Of a stretch of DNA of 64,000 nucleotides, positions 1 to 9,556 are shown one piece after another. Source of the stretch: CAYOZN01 sp964408455 (lineage in GTDB: Bacteria > Planctomycetota > Phycisphaerae > UBA1845 > UTPLA1); assembly GCA_964408455.1 (NCBI GenBank), contig CAYOZN010000023.1, positions 34,471-98,470 on the forward strand, written 5' to 3'. The stretch's first letter is position 1. Each line of letters opens with the position of its first letter. Below the pieces are notes generated by a model. The model made no database searches and was not told where the DNA came from. It saw nothing but the letters and a program-made list of their open reading frames with translations. The position numbers were made by a program, and so were the translations under genes.

Positions 1-1
1 G

Positions 2-148
2 GAGCGCGCGCGGCGGCTGCTCAGCGAGCTTGTTTTCGTGCGGCAGACGCGGCGGAAGGACCTGCACTATCTGGATCGGCTGCGGCGGGCGCACGGCATC
101 GCGGATTTGATTGCCGGGACGCCGTTGCGATGTGCATCCGCACCTTGA
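2..148 (+). CDS. C-terminal end of an unidentified protein (cut by window edge)
   Basis: An open frame enters from the left edge and stops at TGA 146-148, giving 48 residues. They are rich in Arg and Leu, with a charged helical look (RRLLSELVFVRQTRRKDLHY), and end in LRCASAP. I do not recognise the family. The frame is open without interruption and GC-rich at third positions, which favours a real gene end, but the start and most of the protein lie outside the window. Confidence 0.4.
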   Translation, partial: ERARRLLSELVFVRQTRRKDLHYLDRLRRAHGIADLIAGTPLRCASAP

Positions 149-432
149 CGCGTTGCGTCCATGCAGCGCGGCCTTACAGGCGGCCATTGTCTGGCGGGGA
201 CCCGCCTTCCTTCGATCGGGCCAACGGACGGCGTTATCGGGCCGGACAGGTTCGTTCCGTGGCTGAAAAGGCCCAATCGCTACATCCATATCGGTAGAAT
301 GAGGGCTGAGCATGCGCGCCGGCGGTGAGGCGGCACGCGGCCGGCGCGCCGAATGCACGTGTCCTGGCGAAGCCTGGTGCCATGCCGCCGGCATGGCGCA
401 GGCCGACGCTGCGATTTCCGGGGGAACGAGGG

Positions 433-747
433 GTGAGGCGACGCGCGAACATCCTGGGTGCATTGCTACTGCCGCTGGTGGCCGCTGGTGCGGGCTGCGC
501 CTGCGAGGAACGCGTCGATGCCATCGTCCTGGGCTCGCCGGCCATGCTGTTTGACGGCCCGGCGACGCTGATTCCTTCGACCGAGATCGGCCGCAGCCTG
601 TGGCCGGCGACGCCGGGGCCGATCGAGAGCTACGAAGAGGCGGTGTTCGTCGAATACTTCCGCGACTACAAGGGCCATGCCGGCTGGGAGCGGAACAGCC
701 CGCTGACCATCTTCCGCGGGTATCGGCGCGGGGCGCAGATTCGATGA
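433..747 (+). CDS. small putative lipoprotein
   Basis: About 104 residues from a GTG start. The N-terminus has Arg residues, a hydrophobic stretch (ILGALLLPLVAAGAG) and Cys22, which looks like a signal peptidase II lipobox. The mature part is short, acidic and aromatic (EEAVFVEYFRDYKGHAGWERNSPL), with no domain I recognise. The frame can be extended upstream to about 325, but that extension is Arg/Pro-rich and has no signal character, so the GTG at 433 is preferred. The ribosome-binding site is weak. Function unknown; it could sit on the outer membrane if the lipobox is real. Confidence 0.45.
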   Translation: MRRRANILGALLLPLVAAGAGCACEERVDAIVLGSPAMLFDGPATLIPSTEIGRSLWPATPGPIESYEEAVFVEYFRDYKGHAGWERNSPLTIFRGYRRGAQIR

Positions 748-1082
748 TGTTCCCGCCGCGGATACGTCCGTTCCGCGGCCCAAGCAGCAGCACAAAAAAA
801 TCTCCATCATTTTTTTCTTTGCGGCCGGGGCATGCCGGACAGATCACCATCCTTCAAGGCCGCGCGGCTGCCGGCCGCCATCTCACAAGAAAAACACGCG
901 GCGCAACCCGGCGCAAAGCGGAACAAGGCGAAGCGCGCGAGTCATCCGCGGCAATTGCCCTGCCGCAAAGGCCGCGGATGTTGCTACTCATTAGAATAGT
1001 TCCCCGTTCCGCCATTTTTTCCGCGTAAACGCCGCTGGAACGATCGGTTGCGGCAGGCGCGCCGGTTGGCGAAGATGGCGGA
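748..1082. other. intergenic region
   Basis: No convincing gene. Around 795-818 there is an A7/T7 inverted pair around a short loop (AAAAAAAT ... ATTTTTTT) about 50 bases after the lipoprotein stop. It may be a weak transcription-end structure, but it lacks a GC stem. The rest is GC-rich with overlapping short spurious frames. Confidence 0.4.
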
Positions 1083-3968
1083 ATGAACCCCTTATGCTCC
1101 CTGTCGGCGGGTGATTTTTCGCGAGGCATGATGCGTGCGACGGCCGGGCGGCGCATGCGTGCAAGCGCGGCGCTCGCACTCGCGATCGCGATGCCACTGA
1201 CGGCGTTCGCGCAGGCCGGAGAGCTGTCGCTCTCGGCGCGCGATGCGACGATCGAAGGCGACGGGGCGACGTACCACGTCTGGATTCACGGCCGTTGCAT
1301 CGGCGATTGGCGTGACGTGGACACGTGGATCGGCTGGGATGTCGAACTGCCGCGGGCGGGAAGGTTCGCGGTCGAAATCGAGGCGGCGGCAGGCGAGGAG
1401 GCCGTGGGTGGCGAGTTCGTCGTCACGATCGGAAAAACCCAACTGCGCGCGCAGGTGCCGGACACGGGCGGATGGGATCGTTTTGAGACGATTCGCCTTG
1501 GCGAGATAGAGCCTGTTTCTGCCGGGCGACAGAAGGTCGCGGTGCGGCCGCGGAAGATCGCGGGTCCGCGGGGGCTGATGCATCTGCGCAGGCTGACGCT
1601 TCGCGGCGACGGCGTGGCGGGCGCGCGGCTGCACAGGTGGCGGCCAGATGAACCAGCGGCGAGCCGGGAAGTCATCGCAGAGGGCGTGACACGGTATAGC
1701 CCTGCGGGATTCGATGCCGCGGCACTCGGACCGTCATTTGCCGTGCAGCCGGAAGCAGCGGCGCAGTTGCGATCCAAGCAGGCACGGAAGTCTGACGAGT
1801 CGAATGCGAACCAGGAGCCGTCGACAACTGTTGAACCGCGTTTCGCACGGTCGGAGGGAATCCATGCCTATTGGCGCGGCAGCCCGGCATACGGGGGGGC
1901 GAGGCATCTGTGGTCGGCGCACGTGGCGGGCGAGCCGGGTGACAGCCTGTACGGCACCGGGGAGATCGCCGGAGGTTTGATGCGCAATGGGCGCGTGTCG
2001 TACTGCTGGAACACGGATGCATTCGGCTATCACGACGATTCGCTGAGCCTGTACCAGTCGCATCCGTGGGTGCTGGCCGTTCGCAGGGATGGTACGGCGT
2101 ATGGCGTACTGGCGGACACAACGTGGCAATGCGAGATCGATCTGCAAGATGGCATCCGCTTTTCCAGCGACGGGCCAGCCTTTTCGGTGATCGTGATCGA
2201 GGGCGGGACGCCACAGCAGGTGGTGATGCGACTGGCGGCATTGACGGGCAAGATCGAGATGCCGCCGCGGTGGGCACTGGGGTATCAGCAGTGCCGGTTT
2301 TCGTACTATCCCGACAGCCGCGTGCGGGAGATTGCGGAGGGGTTTCGCAGGCACAAGATGCCATGCGATGTCATCTGGATGGACATCGACTACATGGATG
2401 CATTTCGCATCTTCACCTTCGACAAGAAGGGCTTTCCCGATCCGAAACGGCTGAACGACGATTTGCACCGGATGGGATTCAGGAGCGTGTGGATGATCGA
2501 TCCCGGCGTGATGGTGGACAAGGGTTACTTCGTCTATGACCAGGGAACGGCGGGCGATCACTGGGTGAAGTCGGCGGACGGCAGGGAATATCACGGGCGC
2601 GTGTGGCCGGGGGCGTGCGCCTTTCCCGATTTCACGCGGCCACAGACGCGCGAATGGTGGTCGGGGTTGTACAAGCCATTCATGGGGCTGGGCGTCGATG
2701 GCGTGTGGAATGACATGAACGAGCCGGCGGTGTTCTACGACGATCGGCCGACGGGGACGATGCCGGGGGACAACGTGCATCGAGGCGGGGGCGGGCTGCC
2801 GCGCGGTCCGCATGCGCAGTATCACAATGTGTATGGCCTGCTGATGTCGAAGGCGACGCGCGAGGGAATCCTGGCGGCGAATCCCGACAAGCGGCCGTTT
2901 GTGCTGACGCGGGCGAGCTACATCGGCGGTCAGCGCTACGCAGCAACGTGGACGGGCGACAACCAGGCGACATGGGAACACCTGGCTTGGTCGATCCCGA
3001 TGGCATTGAACCTGGGGCTGTCCGGGCAGCCGTTCAGCGGGCCGGACATCGGGGGCTTTGAGGGGCGCGAGCCGGATGGGGAGATGTACGCGCGGTGGAT
3101 GGGGATCGGGTCACTGTTTCCGTTTGCACGTGGGCACTCGACAAAGGGCTCGCCGGATAAGGAGCCGTGGGCATTCGGTGAGGCGACGGAGCGGACGTGC
3201 CGGATGGCGCTGGAGCGGCGGTATCGGCTGATGCCGTACCTGTACACGCTTTTCCACGAGGCGGCGGAGACAGGCATGCCGGTGATGCGGCCGGTGTTCT
3301 TCGCCGATGCGGCGGATGCGCGGCTGCGCGGGGTGGATGACGCGTTTTTATTGGGGGCGGATCTGCTGGTACAGGGGGATGTGAAGCCGGGCGGGCAAGG
3401 GGCATGGGGTGAAGGGCCGGGCGATGACAAGCGGACTGATTCGTCCATTGACCGGACGCCCGCGGCGCGGGATGCAACGGCCGGGGCGCGGGGGCCGCGC
3501 GATGTCAAGGTCGTGGCACGGGCCCGCTCCGGGAATTCGTCAATGCCGAGCGGCATCTGGCGGCGGGTGACGCTGATCGGCGAGGAGGAGCATGCCGATG
3601 CCAACCTGCCGACACTGTTCATTCGTGGCGGGTCGATTATTCCGCTGGGGCGGATCGTGCGGAATACGACGGAGGAATCGCTCGATCCGCTGACGCTGCT
3701 GGTGTGCCTCGACGAGAACGGCGAGGCCCGCGGGCGGCTGTACGAGGATGCCGGGGATGGGTTTGGATATCGCGAGGGGGAGTATCTGTTGAGCGAGTAT
3801 GCCGCGAAGCGCGAGGGGGACAAGGTCGTCGTGCGGATTGCATCGAGCCGGGGGGAGATGAAGCGGCCGGAGCGGGAGGTGCGGGTGGAGGTGGTGATGG
3901 AAGAGCAAATTTGGAGGGGAGGCGGAATAGAAGTGGATGATGTTACGGTGTCGCCACCCCGGCGTTAA
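1083..3968 (+). CDS. secreted GH31 alpha-glycosidase with N-terminal carbohydrate-binding-like domain
   Basis: A 961-residue glycoside hydrolase of family 31 (alpha-glucosidase/alpha-xylosidase type). The catalytic nucleophile region is WNDMNEP, with Asp544 counted from 1083. The acid/base region is TWTGDNQATW, with Asp626. WMDIDYM and GPDIGGF also match the family. Residues about 46-175 look like a beta-sandwich binding module (ending VAVRPRKIAGPRG) placed before the usual GH31 N-terminal domain. Residues about 775-825 form a low-complexity Gly/Asp/Arg insert within the C-terminal beta region, before the normal FIRGGSIIPLG segment. The real start is probably ATG 1128 or 1131, which gives a clean signal peptide ending AFAQA. 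It therefore acts in the periplasm or outside the cell. Substrate cannot be told from sequence. It stands alone, with no transporter beside it. Confidence 0.9.
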   Translation: MNPLCSLSAGDFSRGMMRATAGRRMRASAALALAIAMPLTAFAQAGELSLSARDATIEGDGATYHVWIHGRCIGDWRDVDTWIGWDVELPRAGRFAVEIEAAAGEEAVGGEFVVTIGKTQLRAQVPDTGGWDRFETIRLGEIEPVSAGRQKVAVRPRKIAGPRGLMHLRRLTLRGDGVAGARLHRWRPDEPAASREVIAEGVTRYSPAGFDAAALGPSFAVQPEAAAQLRSKQARKSDESNANQEPSTTVEPRFARSEGIHAYWRGSPAYGGARHLWSAHVAGEPGDSLYGTGEIAGGLMRNGRVSYCWNTDAFGYHDDSLSLYQSHPWVLAVRRDGTAYGVLADTTWQCEIDLQDGIRFSSDGPAFSVIVIEGGTPQQVVMRLAALTGKIEMPPRWALGYQQCRFSYYPDSRVREIAEGFRRHKMPCDVIWMDIDYMDAFRIFTFDKKGFPDPKRLNDDLHRMGFRSVWMIDPGVMVDKGYFVYDQGTAGDHWVKSADGREYHGRVWPGACAFPDFTRPQTREWWSGLYKPFMGLGVDGVWNDMNEPAVFYDDRPTGTMPGDNVHRGGGGLPRGPHAQYHNVYGLLMSKATREGILAANPDKRPFVLTRASYIGGQRYAATWTGDNQATWEHLAWSIPMALNLGLSGQPFSGPDIGGFEGREPDGEMYARWMGIGSLFPFARGHSTKGSPDKEPWAFGEATERTCRMALERRYRLMPYLYTLFHEAAETGMPVMRPVFFADAADARLRGVDDAFLLGADLLVQGDVKPGGQGAWGEGPGDDKRTDSSIDRTPAARDATAGARGPRDVKVVARARSGNSSMPSGIWRRVTLIGEEEHADANLPTLFIRGGSIIPLGRIVRNTTEESLDPLTLLVCLDENGEARGRLYEDAGDGFGYREGEYLLSEYAAKREGDKVVVRIASSRGEMKRPEREVRVEVVMEEQIWRGGGIEVDDVTVSPPRR

Positions 3969-4075
3969 TGGCGATTGAGCGCGTCAATCTTTCGCTCGTG
4001 AGACTCGTCGCTTGCATTGCTTGATTCGTGTCGGCGTGGCCGGTTCGCGTGGTATGTTCTCCAGTTAGACTCAAT

Positions 4076-4519
4076 ATGGACATCATTGGGCTGCAACAGA
4101 AGACACGTCCCCTTGAAGGCACAATCGAAGCTTATTGGTTCGAGAATGCGATTACAGGTCTCGCTCGCACCCTCTTTCACCGAATCCTCATCCCATTCGA
4201 GCCTTTTGATTCAGGACTTGGCTACGTTTCGCTGCCAGAATCGACGGAGCTCGTTGTAGAGTGGATCAACCTGGGCCTCGACGATCCCGCAGCTCTTGAC
4301 GGCGTGGTGATTGCAATGGACCGGACTCCGGATGTCGAAGCTTCGATCTACCTCGGCGCGGCTCATAACTGGTACCAGATCGAGAAGCTCACGTTGACCC
4401 GAGAAGGCTCCGGCTTCAGGGTCATCGGCGCCGGCATCGTTGAATTTTCACGTGAGGGCATTGGCAAGGATGAGCGATTTGCCTTCGAGGCAATGGCGAG
4501 GTTTCGTGGTGTCGTTTAG
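4076..4519 (+). CDS. hypothetical protein, about 147 residues
   Basis: Starts at MDIIGLQQ. An upstream extension to 4028 is possible but unlikely. No signal peptide or membrane segment. The sequence looks like a folded mixed alpha/beta cytosolic protein (ELVVEWINLGLDDP, YLGAAHNWYQIEKLTL, GAGIVEFSREGIGKDERF). I do not recognise the family. The gene and the 100 bases before it are visibly less GC-rich than the flanking genes, which hints at a different origin. It has no operon partner: GH31 ends 107 bases upstream and about 590 non-coding bases follow. Confidence 0.6.
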   Translation: MDIIGLQQKTRPLEGTIEAYWFENAITGLARTLFHRILIPFEPFDSGLGYVSLPESTELVVEWINLGLDDPAALDGVVIAMDRTPDVEASIYLGAAHNWYQIEKLTLTREGSGFRVIGAGIVEFSREGIGKDERFAFEAMARFRGVV

Positions 4520-5113
4520 CGCATCTACAAAGCACAAGCCGTCGTCATGGCCGCCCCGGCGGGACCTGGCGATACGTCCCGCGTGCCGACCCGACCATGG
4601 TTTGCAGACTTTGGCACCGTTTCTCGACGCAACGTCGGAAGTTTCGACAGGAATCGTGAAGCAACATCGTCTATTCGAATTCAGGCATGGCACACGAGTC
4701 CCCAGCTTGCGGCTTCGCCCGGTGTGCGGCGACTTAAACAACGGCCAGTTAAGCGGTTGGGGCTTGACGAGCGAGGCGGCGGCGGCTACATATTCTGCGT
4801 TTAGGATTGCGCTGCCGGCGGCCCGGGCGGGGACCTGACGGCGGCATGAGAGACCGGGGCGGACTCTTGTGATTTGATCGCAGGCGAGTTGGCCCGGCGG
4901 GCGACCCCGAACGAATGCATCGGCGTACGCTCTGGATGACATTTTTCCAAGCACATGAGGGGTCGCGTACCGGGTTGCGGGGCAAATCTGAGTTGCCCGG
5001 TACGGGTGGTGCATTGACGACGGGCGCGCCCGCGAACGGGCCCCTGCATGAGCGGGTCCGCACGGCGGTCACAGGCGGGCGCCTGCGCGATCCACACTAG
5101 TATGAGGTGATCG
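4520..5113. other. long intergenic region
   Basis: About 590 bases with only short frames of poor codon character on both strands. No tRNA, clear terminator or repeat recognised. The right end carries the ribosome-binding site GAGG (5104-5107) of the ABC ATPase gene, and its promoter presumably lies in this stretch. Confidence 0.5.
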
Positions 5114-6076
5114 ATGATTCGCGTTCAGAACCTGACCAAGATGTACGGCGATCGGAAGGCGGTCGATGGCATTTCCTTCAGCATCGAGGAGGGTGAGATC
5201 GTCGGCTTCCTGGGCCCGAACGGCGCCGGCAAGACCACGACGCTGCGCATCCTGACGTGCTACATGCCGGCCACATCCGGCAGTGTGACGGTCGATGGTC
5301 ACGACGTGTTTACCGAATCGCTGGCGGTGCGCCGGGTGATCGGCTATCTGCCGGAGAGCACGCCGTTGGATTTGCACATGCGGGTGCGCGAGTACCTGAA
5401 CTTTCGCGGAAAGATTCGCGGGCTGGACAAGTCCGGGCGAGAGGGCGCGATCAAGCGGGTGACGGACCTGTGCTGGCTGGGCGACTTCATTGACCGACCG
5501 ATTCATCAGCTCTCCAAGGGCATGCGGCAGCGCGTGGGCCTGGCCGATGCCCTGCTGCACGATCCGAAGGTGCTGATTCTCGACGAACCGACGGTCGGTC
5601 TCGATCCGACGCAGATTCGCGAGACGCGAAACCTGATTCAGGAGCTGGCGAAGCGGCACACCGTTCTGCTCTCGAGCCACATCCTGCCGGAGGTGGAGGC
5701 TACTTGCCAGCGGACGATCATCATTTCGGGCGGCAAGATCGTGGCCAGCGGTTCGCCCGAGGAACTGAAGCGCCGCATCCGGGCCGGCTCGCGGCTGATC
5801 GCAGAAGTGCACGGGGCGGCCGAGGACGTGAAGAAGGCGCTGGCGGCTCTGGCCGGCGTAAGCAAGGTGGATTGCCATTCGGATAATGGCTGGCAGCGGC
5901 TGACGATCGAGACGCGGGAGAATGCGGACCCGCGCGAGGAGATCTATCGCGTGGCCAAGAGCAAGGACTGGCTGCTGCGGGAGCTGCGGCTGGAGCAGGG
6001 AACGCTGGAGGAATTTTTCGTGCGAATCACGGCGGAGCAGGCGTCGCAACAGCGGCGGCAGGAGGTGCGGGCATGA
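5114..6076 (+). CDS. Gld-like ABC transporter ATP-binding protein
   Basis: A 320-residue ABC ATPase. Walker A is GPNGAGKTT (about residues 34-42), the signature is LSKGMRQRVGLADALLHDP, and Walker B is VLILDEPTVGLDP. The switch His lies in LLSSHILPEVE. A C-terminal extension of about 90 residues follows, as in GldA/CcmA-type exporters. GAGG stands 6 bases before the ATG. The stop overlaps the start of the permease gene (ATGA at 6073-6076), so the two are translationally coupled. In Bacteroidetes GldA works with GldF and GldG in gliding. Outside that group the cassette is widespread and its substrate is unknown, so a gliding role here would be unsupported. Confidence 0.9.
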   Translation: MIRVQNLTKMYGDRKAVDGISFSIEEGEIVGFLGPNGAGKTTTLRILTCYMPATSGSVTVDGHDVFTESLAVRRVIGYLPESTPLDLHMRVREYLNFRGKIRGLDKSGREGAIKRVTDLCWLGDFIDRPIHQLSKGMRQRVGLADALLHDPKVLILDEPTVGLDPTQIRETRNLIQELAKRHTVLLSSHILPEVEATCQRTIIISGGKIVASGSPEELKRRIRAGSRLIAEVHGAAEDVKKALAALAGVSKVDCHSDNGWQRLTIETRENADPREEIYRVAKSKDWLLRELRLEQGTLEEFFVRITAEQASQQRRQEVRA

Positions 6077-6792
6077 TGCGTAATGTCGCAGCACTGACAC
6101 AGCGGGAGTTGGCGGCGATCTTTCTGTCGCCGGTGGCCTACGTGGTGGCCGCGGTGTTCCTGGTCGCCTCAGGCTATCTGTTCATGAGCAACACGCTGAT
6201 CGAGGGCGGCGAGGCGTCGATGCGGATGATGATGAACAGCATGGCGTGGCTGCTGGTCTTCGCGATCCCGATGCTCACCATGCGGCTGTTGGCCGACGAG
6301 TTTGCCACGGGGACCATCGAGACGCTGATGACCGCTCCGGTGACGGACGTGGAAGTGGTGATCGGCAAGTTTCTCGGGGCGCTGGTGTTCTATCTGGCGC
6401 TGCTGCTGACGACGGTGGTACACGTGTATCTCGTGTTCCGCTACGGCGCGCAGGACCTGGGCGTTGTCGTGTATGGCTATGTCGGCCTGGTGCTGCTCGG
6501 CGCGGCCTACGTGGCGGTTGGTCTGTTTGCAAGCTCGCTGACGCGTTACCAACTGGTGGCGGCACTGATCGGGATGGGGCTGCTCGCCGCGTTCACGGTG
6601 CTGGTGGACGCATTTTCCACTTACCAGGGCGGTCAGTGGCGGGCGGTGCTCAGCTATGTGAACGTGCTGCACCACTTCCAGGATTTCAGCAAGGGCATTT
6701 TTGACACCAAGGCGATCGTGTTCTTCATCAGCACGACGCTGTTCTTCCTGTTCCTCTCGGTTCGGGTACTGGAGTCGAGACGATGGCGGTAA
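6073..6792 (+). CDS. Gld-like ABC-2 type permease
   Basis: 239 residues with about six membrane segments. It starts with a short cytosolic N-terminus that resembles the GldF/ABC-2 exporter pattern (LTQRELAAIFLSPVAYVVAAVFLVASGYL in part). The DEFATGTIETLMTAPVTD segment, which couples to the ATPase, is typical of ABC-2 permeases. Its ATG overlaps the ATPase stop, and a strong GGAGGTG (6061-6067) precedes it. It should form the membrane channel of the cassette with the preceding ATPase and the following auxiliary protein. Its last 10 bases overlap the next gene. Confidence 0.88.
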   Translation: MMRNVAALTQRELAAIFLSPVAYVVAAVFLVASGYLFMSNTLIEGGEASMRMMMNSMAWLLVFAIPMLTMRLLADEFATGTIETLMTAPVTDVEVVIGKFLGALVFYLALLLTTVVHVYLVFRYGAQDLGVVVYGYVGLVLLGAAYVAVGLFASSLTRYQLVAALIGMGLLAAFTVLVDAFSTYQGGQWRAVLSYVNVLHHFQDFSKGIFDTKAIVFFISTTLFFLFLSVRVLESRRWR

Positions 6793-9482
6793 AGACACAG
6801 GACAGGCGGGCGAAGGGATCGAACGCGGCCACGGATATGAGCGCCGGCCGGCGGGTGGCGGTCGGCACGAACGTGGCGATCGGCATCATCGTGGCGGCAG
6901 CCATTCTGGTGGCGGTGAACTGGTTTGCGTCGCTCAAGTCGATGCGGCGCGATCTGGCCTCGACCGGCAACTATGGGCTTTCGGATCGCACGAAGCAGAT
7001 TCTCACCAACCACGATGGGCCGGTGAACATTTCGATCCTCTACGATCGCGACGACAAGGACGAAAAGCAGCAGGACTACATCATCCGGCTGATGGACTAC
7101 TGCGACGAATTGAAACGCTTCGATCCGCAGGTGAATTACGAGCACTTGGTTTCCGCGAAGCAGCGCGAAGATCTTCAGGCGAGCCTGGTCAAGTCGCTGG
7201 GCAAGGGTGCGGAGAACCACAAGACGGCGCTGACCGAGTTCGACAAATTCGTTCGGGAGATGCGGGCGCAGCTCGAAGAGCGAAGCCGTCATTGCGACGT
7301 GATCCTCAACACCGAGACGTGGCTGAGCGACTTTCCGCTGTTTGCTCAGGTGTCATTGAAATTGCGCCAGCTCATCAAGGAAGTGGACGACGCCACGGCC
7401 GAAATCGCCGAGCTGGTGCCGCAGGAGGGCCTGCCCAAGTACGACCAGGCGGCGAACCGGGGCAAGACGCTGCTGAACGACTGGGAGAACGATTTCAACG
7501 CCATCGGCGGGCTGATGTCGGAGCTGAACAGCCTGGCGAAGGCGTCAACGACGCCGGATTCGGCGGACATGCAGATGCTGCGCGACAACGCGATCAAGGC
7601 GAAGGCGGCAATCGATTCGCTGCGCGAGCTGATCGGCGCGGACGATGCGCCGGCGCCCGAGAACCCGGCGGCGGCCCTGAAGGCCTATGCCGATCGCGGC
7701 GTGGAGGTGTCGCGCGAGTTGAACGACATCGTGCGACAGGTGAACCAGCTTGCACGAAAGTTCCCCATTATCGAGGAGCATTCGCACTGGTCGGTGGCGA
7801 TCCAGGCGGGACTGCCCATCAAGGTTCAGGTGGCCGGCGTCCTTCAGAACGTGAGCCAGACGCTGGAGAAGATGCGGCTGAGCATCCTGGGCATCATCGA
7901 TACGAACGATCCGGCGCAGCTTCAGCGTGCCGTCGAGAATGTGCGCAAGAACACGACGGTGTTCGAAGAGAGCGCGATGGTCTGCGAGAAGATTCTGACG
8001 GGACTGGCCGATCGGCTGGCGACGATCGACGACGAGTCAAAGGCGCTGCTCGCCGCGAGCGATCAGGGCGGGATGTTCAAGCCGCAACTGGACGAAATCG
8101 ACCGGGTGACGAAGCTCTTCCAGGACCTGCCGGAGCTGAAATCGGGCACCACGGCCGACGACGTGCAGCAGAAGAACTCGCTGGTGCTGGCGGTCGGCGA
8201 CAAGGTCCGCGTGGTCGGCTTCAACGCCGTCTGGCCGGTGGTGGAGAGCATCGTCGGCCGGTCGCCGGACGACGAAATCGTGCGGACGTTCAACGGCGAC
8301 GGCGCGATCGCATCGGCGATTCTCGCCATGACGGCGGACAAGCCGTTCGCCACGGTGGTGATGACGTACTTCGAACCACCGCCGCCGCAGCAGCAGAATC
8401 CATTCATGCGGCCGCCGCAGAGCCCGATTCCGTCGCAGAGCCTGGGCGTGATGCGCGAGCGGCTGGAGGCGGCGAATTTCAAGGTCATCGTATGGAACCT
8501 GGCGACGGATCAGCAGAAGCCAAATCCGGAAGAAGGCACGCGGGAGATCTTCCTGGTGTTGCCGCCGACGCCGCCGGCGCCGCCGAACCCCTTCGGTGGT
8601 GAGACGCCGCCGGAAAACAATTTCGGCGACCGTCACCGCGAAATGCTGCGAAACGCCCTGAAGGAAAACGGCCGGGCACTGTTCCTGGCAACGTGGGAAG
8701 TGACGCAGAACCCAATGATCGGCGGGTTTACGTCCCCCACCTACGGCTTTGCGTCGCTGTTGGAAGGCGACTGGGGCATCAAGGTCGACAACTCCCAGCG
8801 CATCATGTATCTGCCGCCGGCCAAGGGGCGGGCGCAGGGCTACGACATTTCGGCGCAGAAGTTCCAGTATCTGCCGGTCCTGGGCTTTACGGAGCATCCG
8901 GTGGCGCGGCCGCTGATCGGCTCGCGTGTGCTGGCGTTCAACGCCTGCGTGCTCGATGCCAGCGACACGGCGCCGGAGGGGGTAACGGTCTCGTCGCTGG
9001 TCGAACTGCCGAAGCGCGAGGCCTACGTGGCGGCCACGATCGACGAGATCAGGCGGATCATCGACATGATCAACCGGCCGGGCTCGGACGCGGTGGTGAC
9101 GTTCCAGACGCCGCCGCCGACGGGGCCGTTTGATCTGGCGATGTGCGCCGAGCGCAGCGCGGAAGGCAAGACGACCGGCAAAGTGGCGGTGATCGGCTTT
9201 GGCCAGAGCCTCCAGGACGGGTACGTGGAGAACAAGGTGGTCGTCAGCGCCGATCCGGTGCGGATGGAGCCTCCGCCGACGGAAAATCTGGACCTGGCGC
9301 TGAATACGATCTATTGGCTGAACGACAAGCCGGAATACATCGGCCGCGGTCCCGTCCCGGTGCCGCGCATTCATGCGATTGCGCAGAGCGATCTGCAAAT
9401 GACGCGATGGTTCGTCTGGCTGGTCTGGCCGGCGCTGGTGTTTCTGCCCGGGGTGATGCTGTGGTTCGTCCGCCGGCGGTGA
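6783..9482 (+). CDS. GldG-like auxiliary protein of the ABC cassette
   Basis: 899 residues. One N-terminal membrane helix (about residues 32-50, IGIIVAAAILVAVNWF) and one at the extreme C-terminus (WFVWLVWPALVFLPGVMLWF, then RRR) leave a very large extracytoplasmic domain. It matches the uncharacterised ABC-transport auxiliary (GldG-type) family in layout: a DHDG-like thioredoxin-fold region near the start (TKQILTNHDGPVNISILYD) and a late domain with GRALFLATWEV. The central 350 residues are predicted coiled-coil-like, rich in Glu, Lys and Leu, and longer than in GldG of Bacteroidetes. A Pro-rich linker (PPPPQQQNPFMRPPQSPIPS) lies near residue 535. Overlaps the permease gene by 10 bases. Confidence 0.8.
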   Translation: MAVKTQDRRAKGSNAATDMSAGRRVAVGTNVAIGIIVAAAILVAVNWFASLKSMRRDLASTGNYGLSDRTKQILTNHDGPVNISILYDRDDKDEKQQDYIIRLMDYCDELKRFDPQVNYEHLVSAKQREDLQASLVKSLGKGAENHKTALTEFDKFVREMRAQLEERSRHCDVILNTETWLSDFPLFAQVSLKLRQLIKEVDDATAEIAELVPQEGLPKYDQAANRGKTLLNDWENDFNAIGGLMSELNSLAKASTTPDSADMQMLRDNAIKAKAAIDSLRELIGADDAPAPENPAAALKAYADRGVEVSRELNDIVRQVNQLARKFPIIEEHSHWSVAIQAGLPIKVQVAGVLQNVSQTLEKMRLSILGIIDTNDPAQLQRAVENVRKNTTVFEESAMVCEKILTGLADRLATIDDESKALLAASDQGGMFKPQLDEIDRVTKLFQDLPELKSGTTADDVQQKNSLVLAVGDKVRVVGFNAVWPVVESIVGRSPDDEIVRTFNGDGAIASAILAMTADKPFATVVMTYFEPPPPQQQNPFMRPPQSPIPSQSLGVMRERLEAANFKVIVWNLATDQQKPNPEEGTREIFLVLPPTPPAPPNPFGGETPPENNFGDRHREMLRNALKENGRALFLATWEVTQNPMIGGFTSPTYGFASLLEGDWGIKVDNSQRIMYLPPAKGRAQGYDISAQKFQYLPVLGFTEHPVARPLIGSRVLAFNACVLDASDTAPEGVTVSSLVELPKREAYVAATIDEIRRIIDMINRPGSDAVVTFQTPPPTGPFDLAMCAERSAEGKTTGKVAVIGFGQSLQDGYVENKVVVSADPVRMEPPPTENLDLALNTIYWLNDKPEYIGRGPVPVPRIHAIAQSDLQMTRWFVWLVWPALVFLPGVMLWFVRRR

Positions 9483-9556
9483 GCCTCTCCGCGGCGCACG
9501 GTTAACGGGTGCAGATGAGAGAATAGACGCATACTGCTGACGCGAGGCAAGGACTC

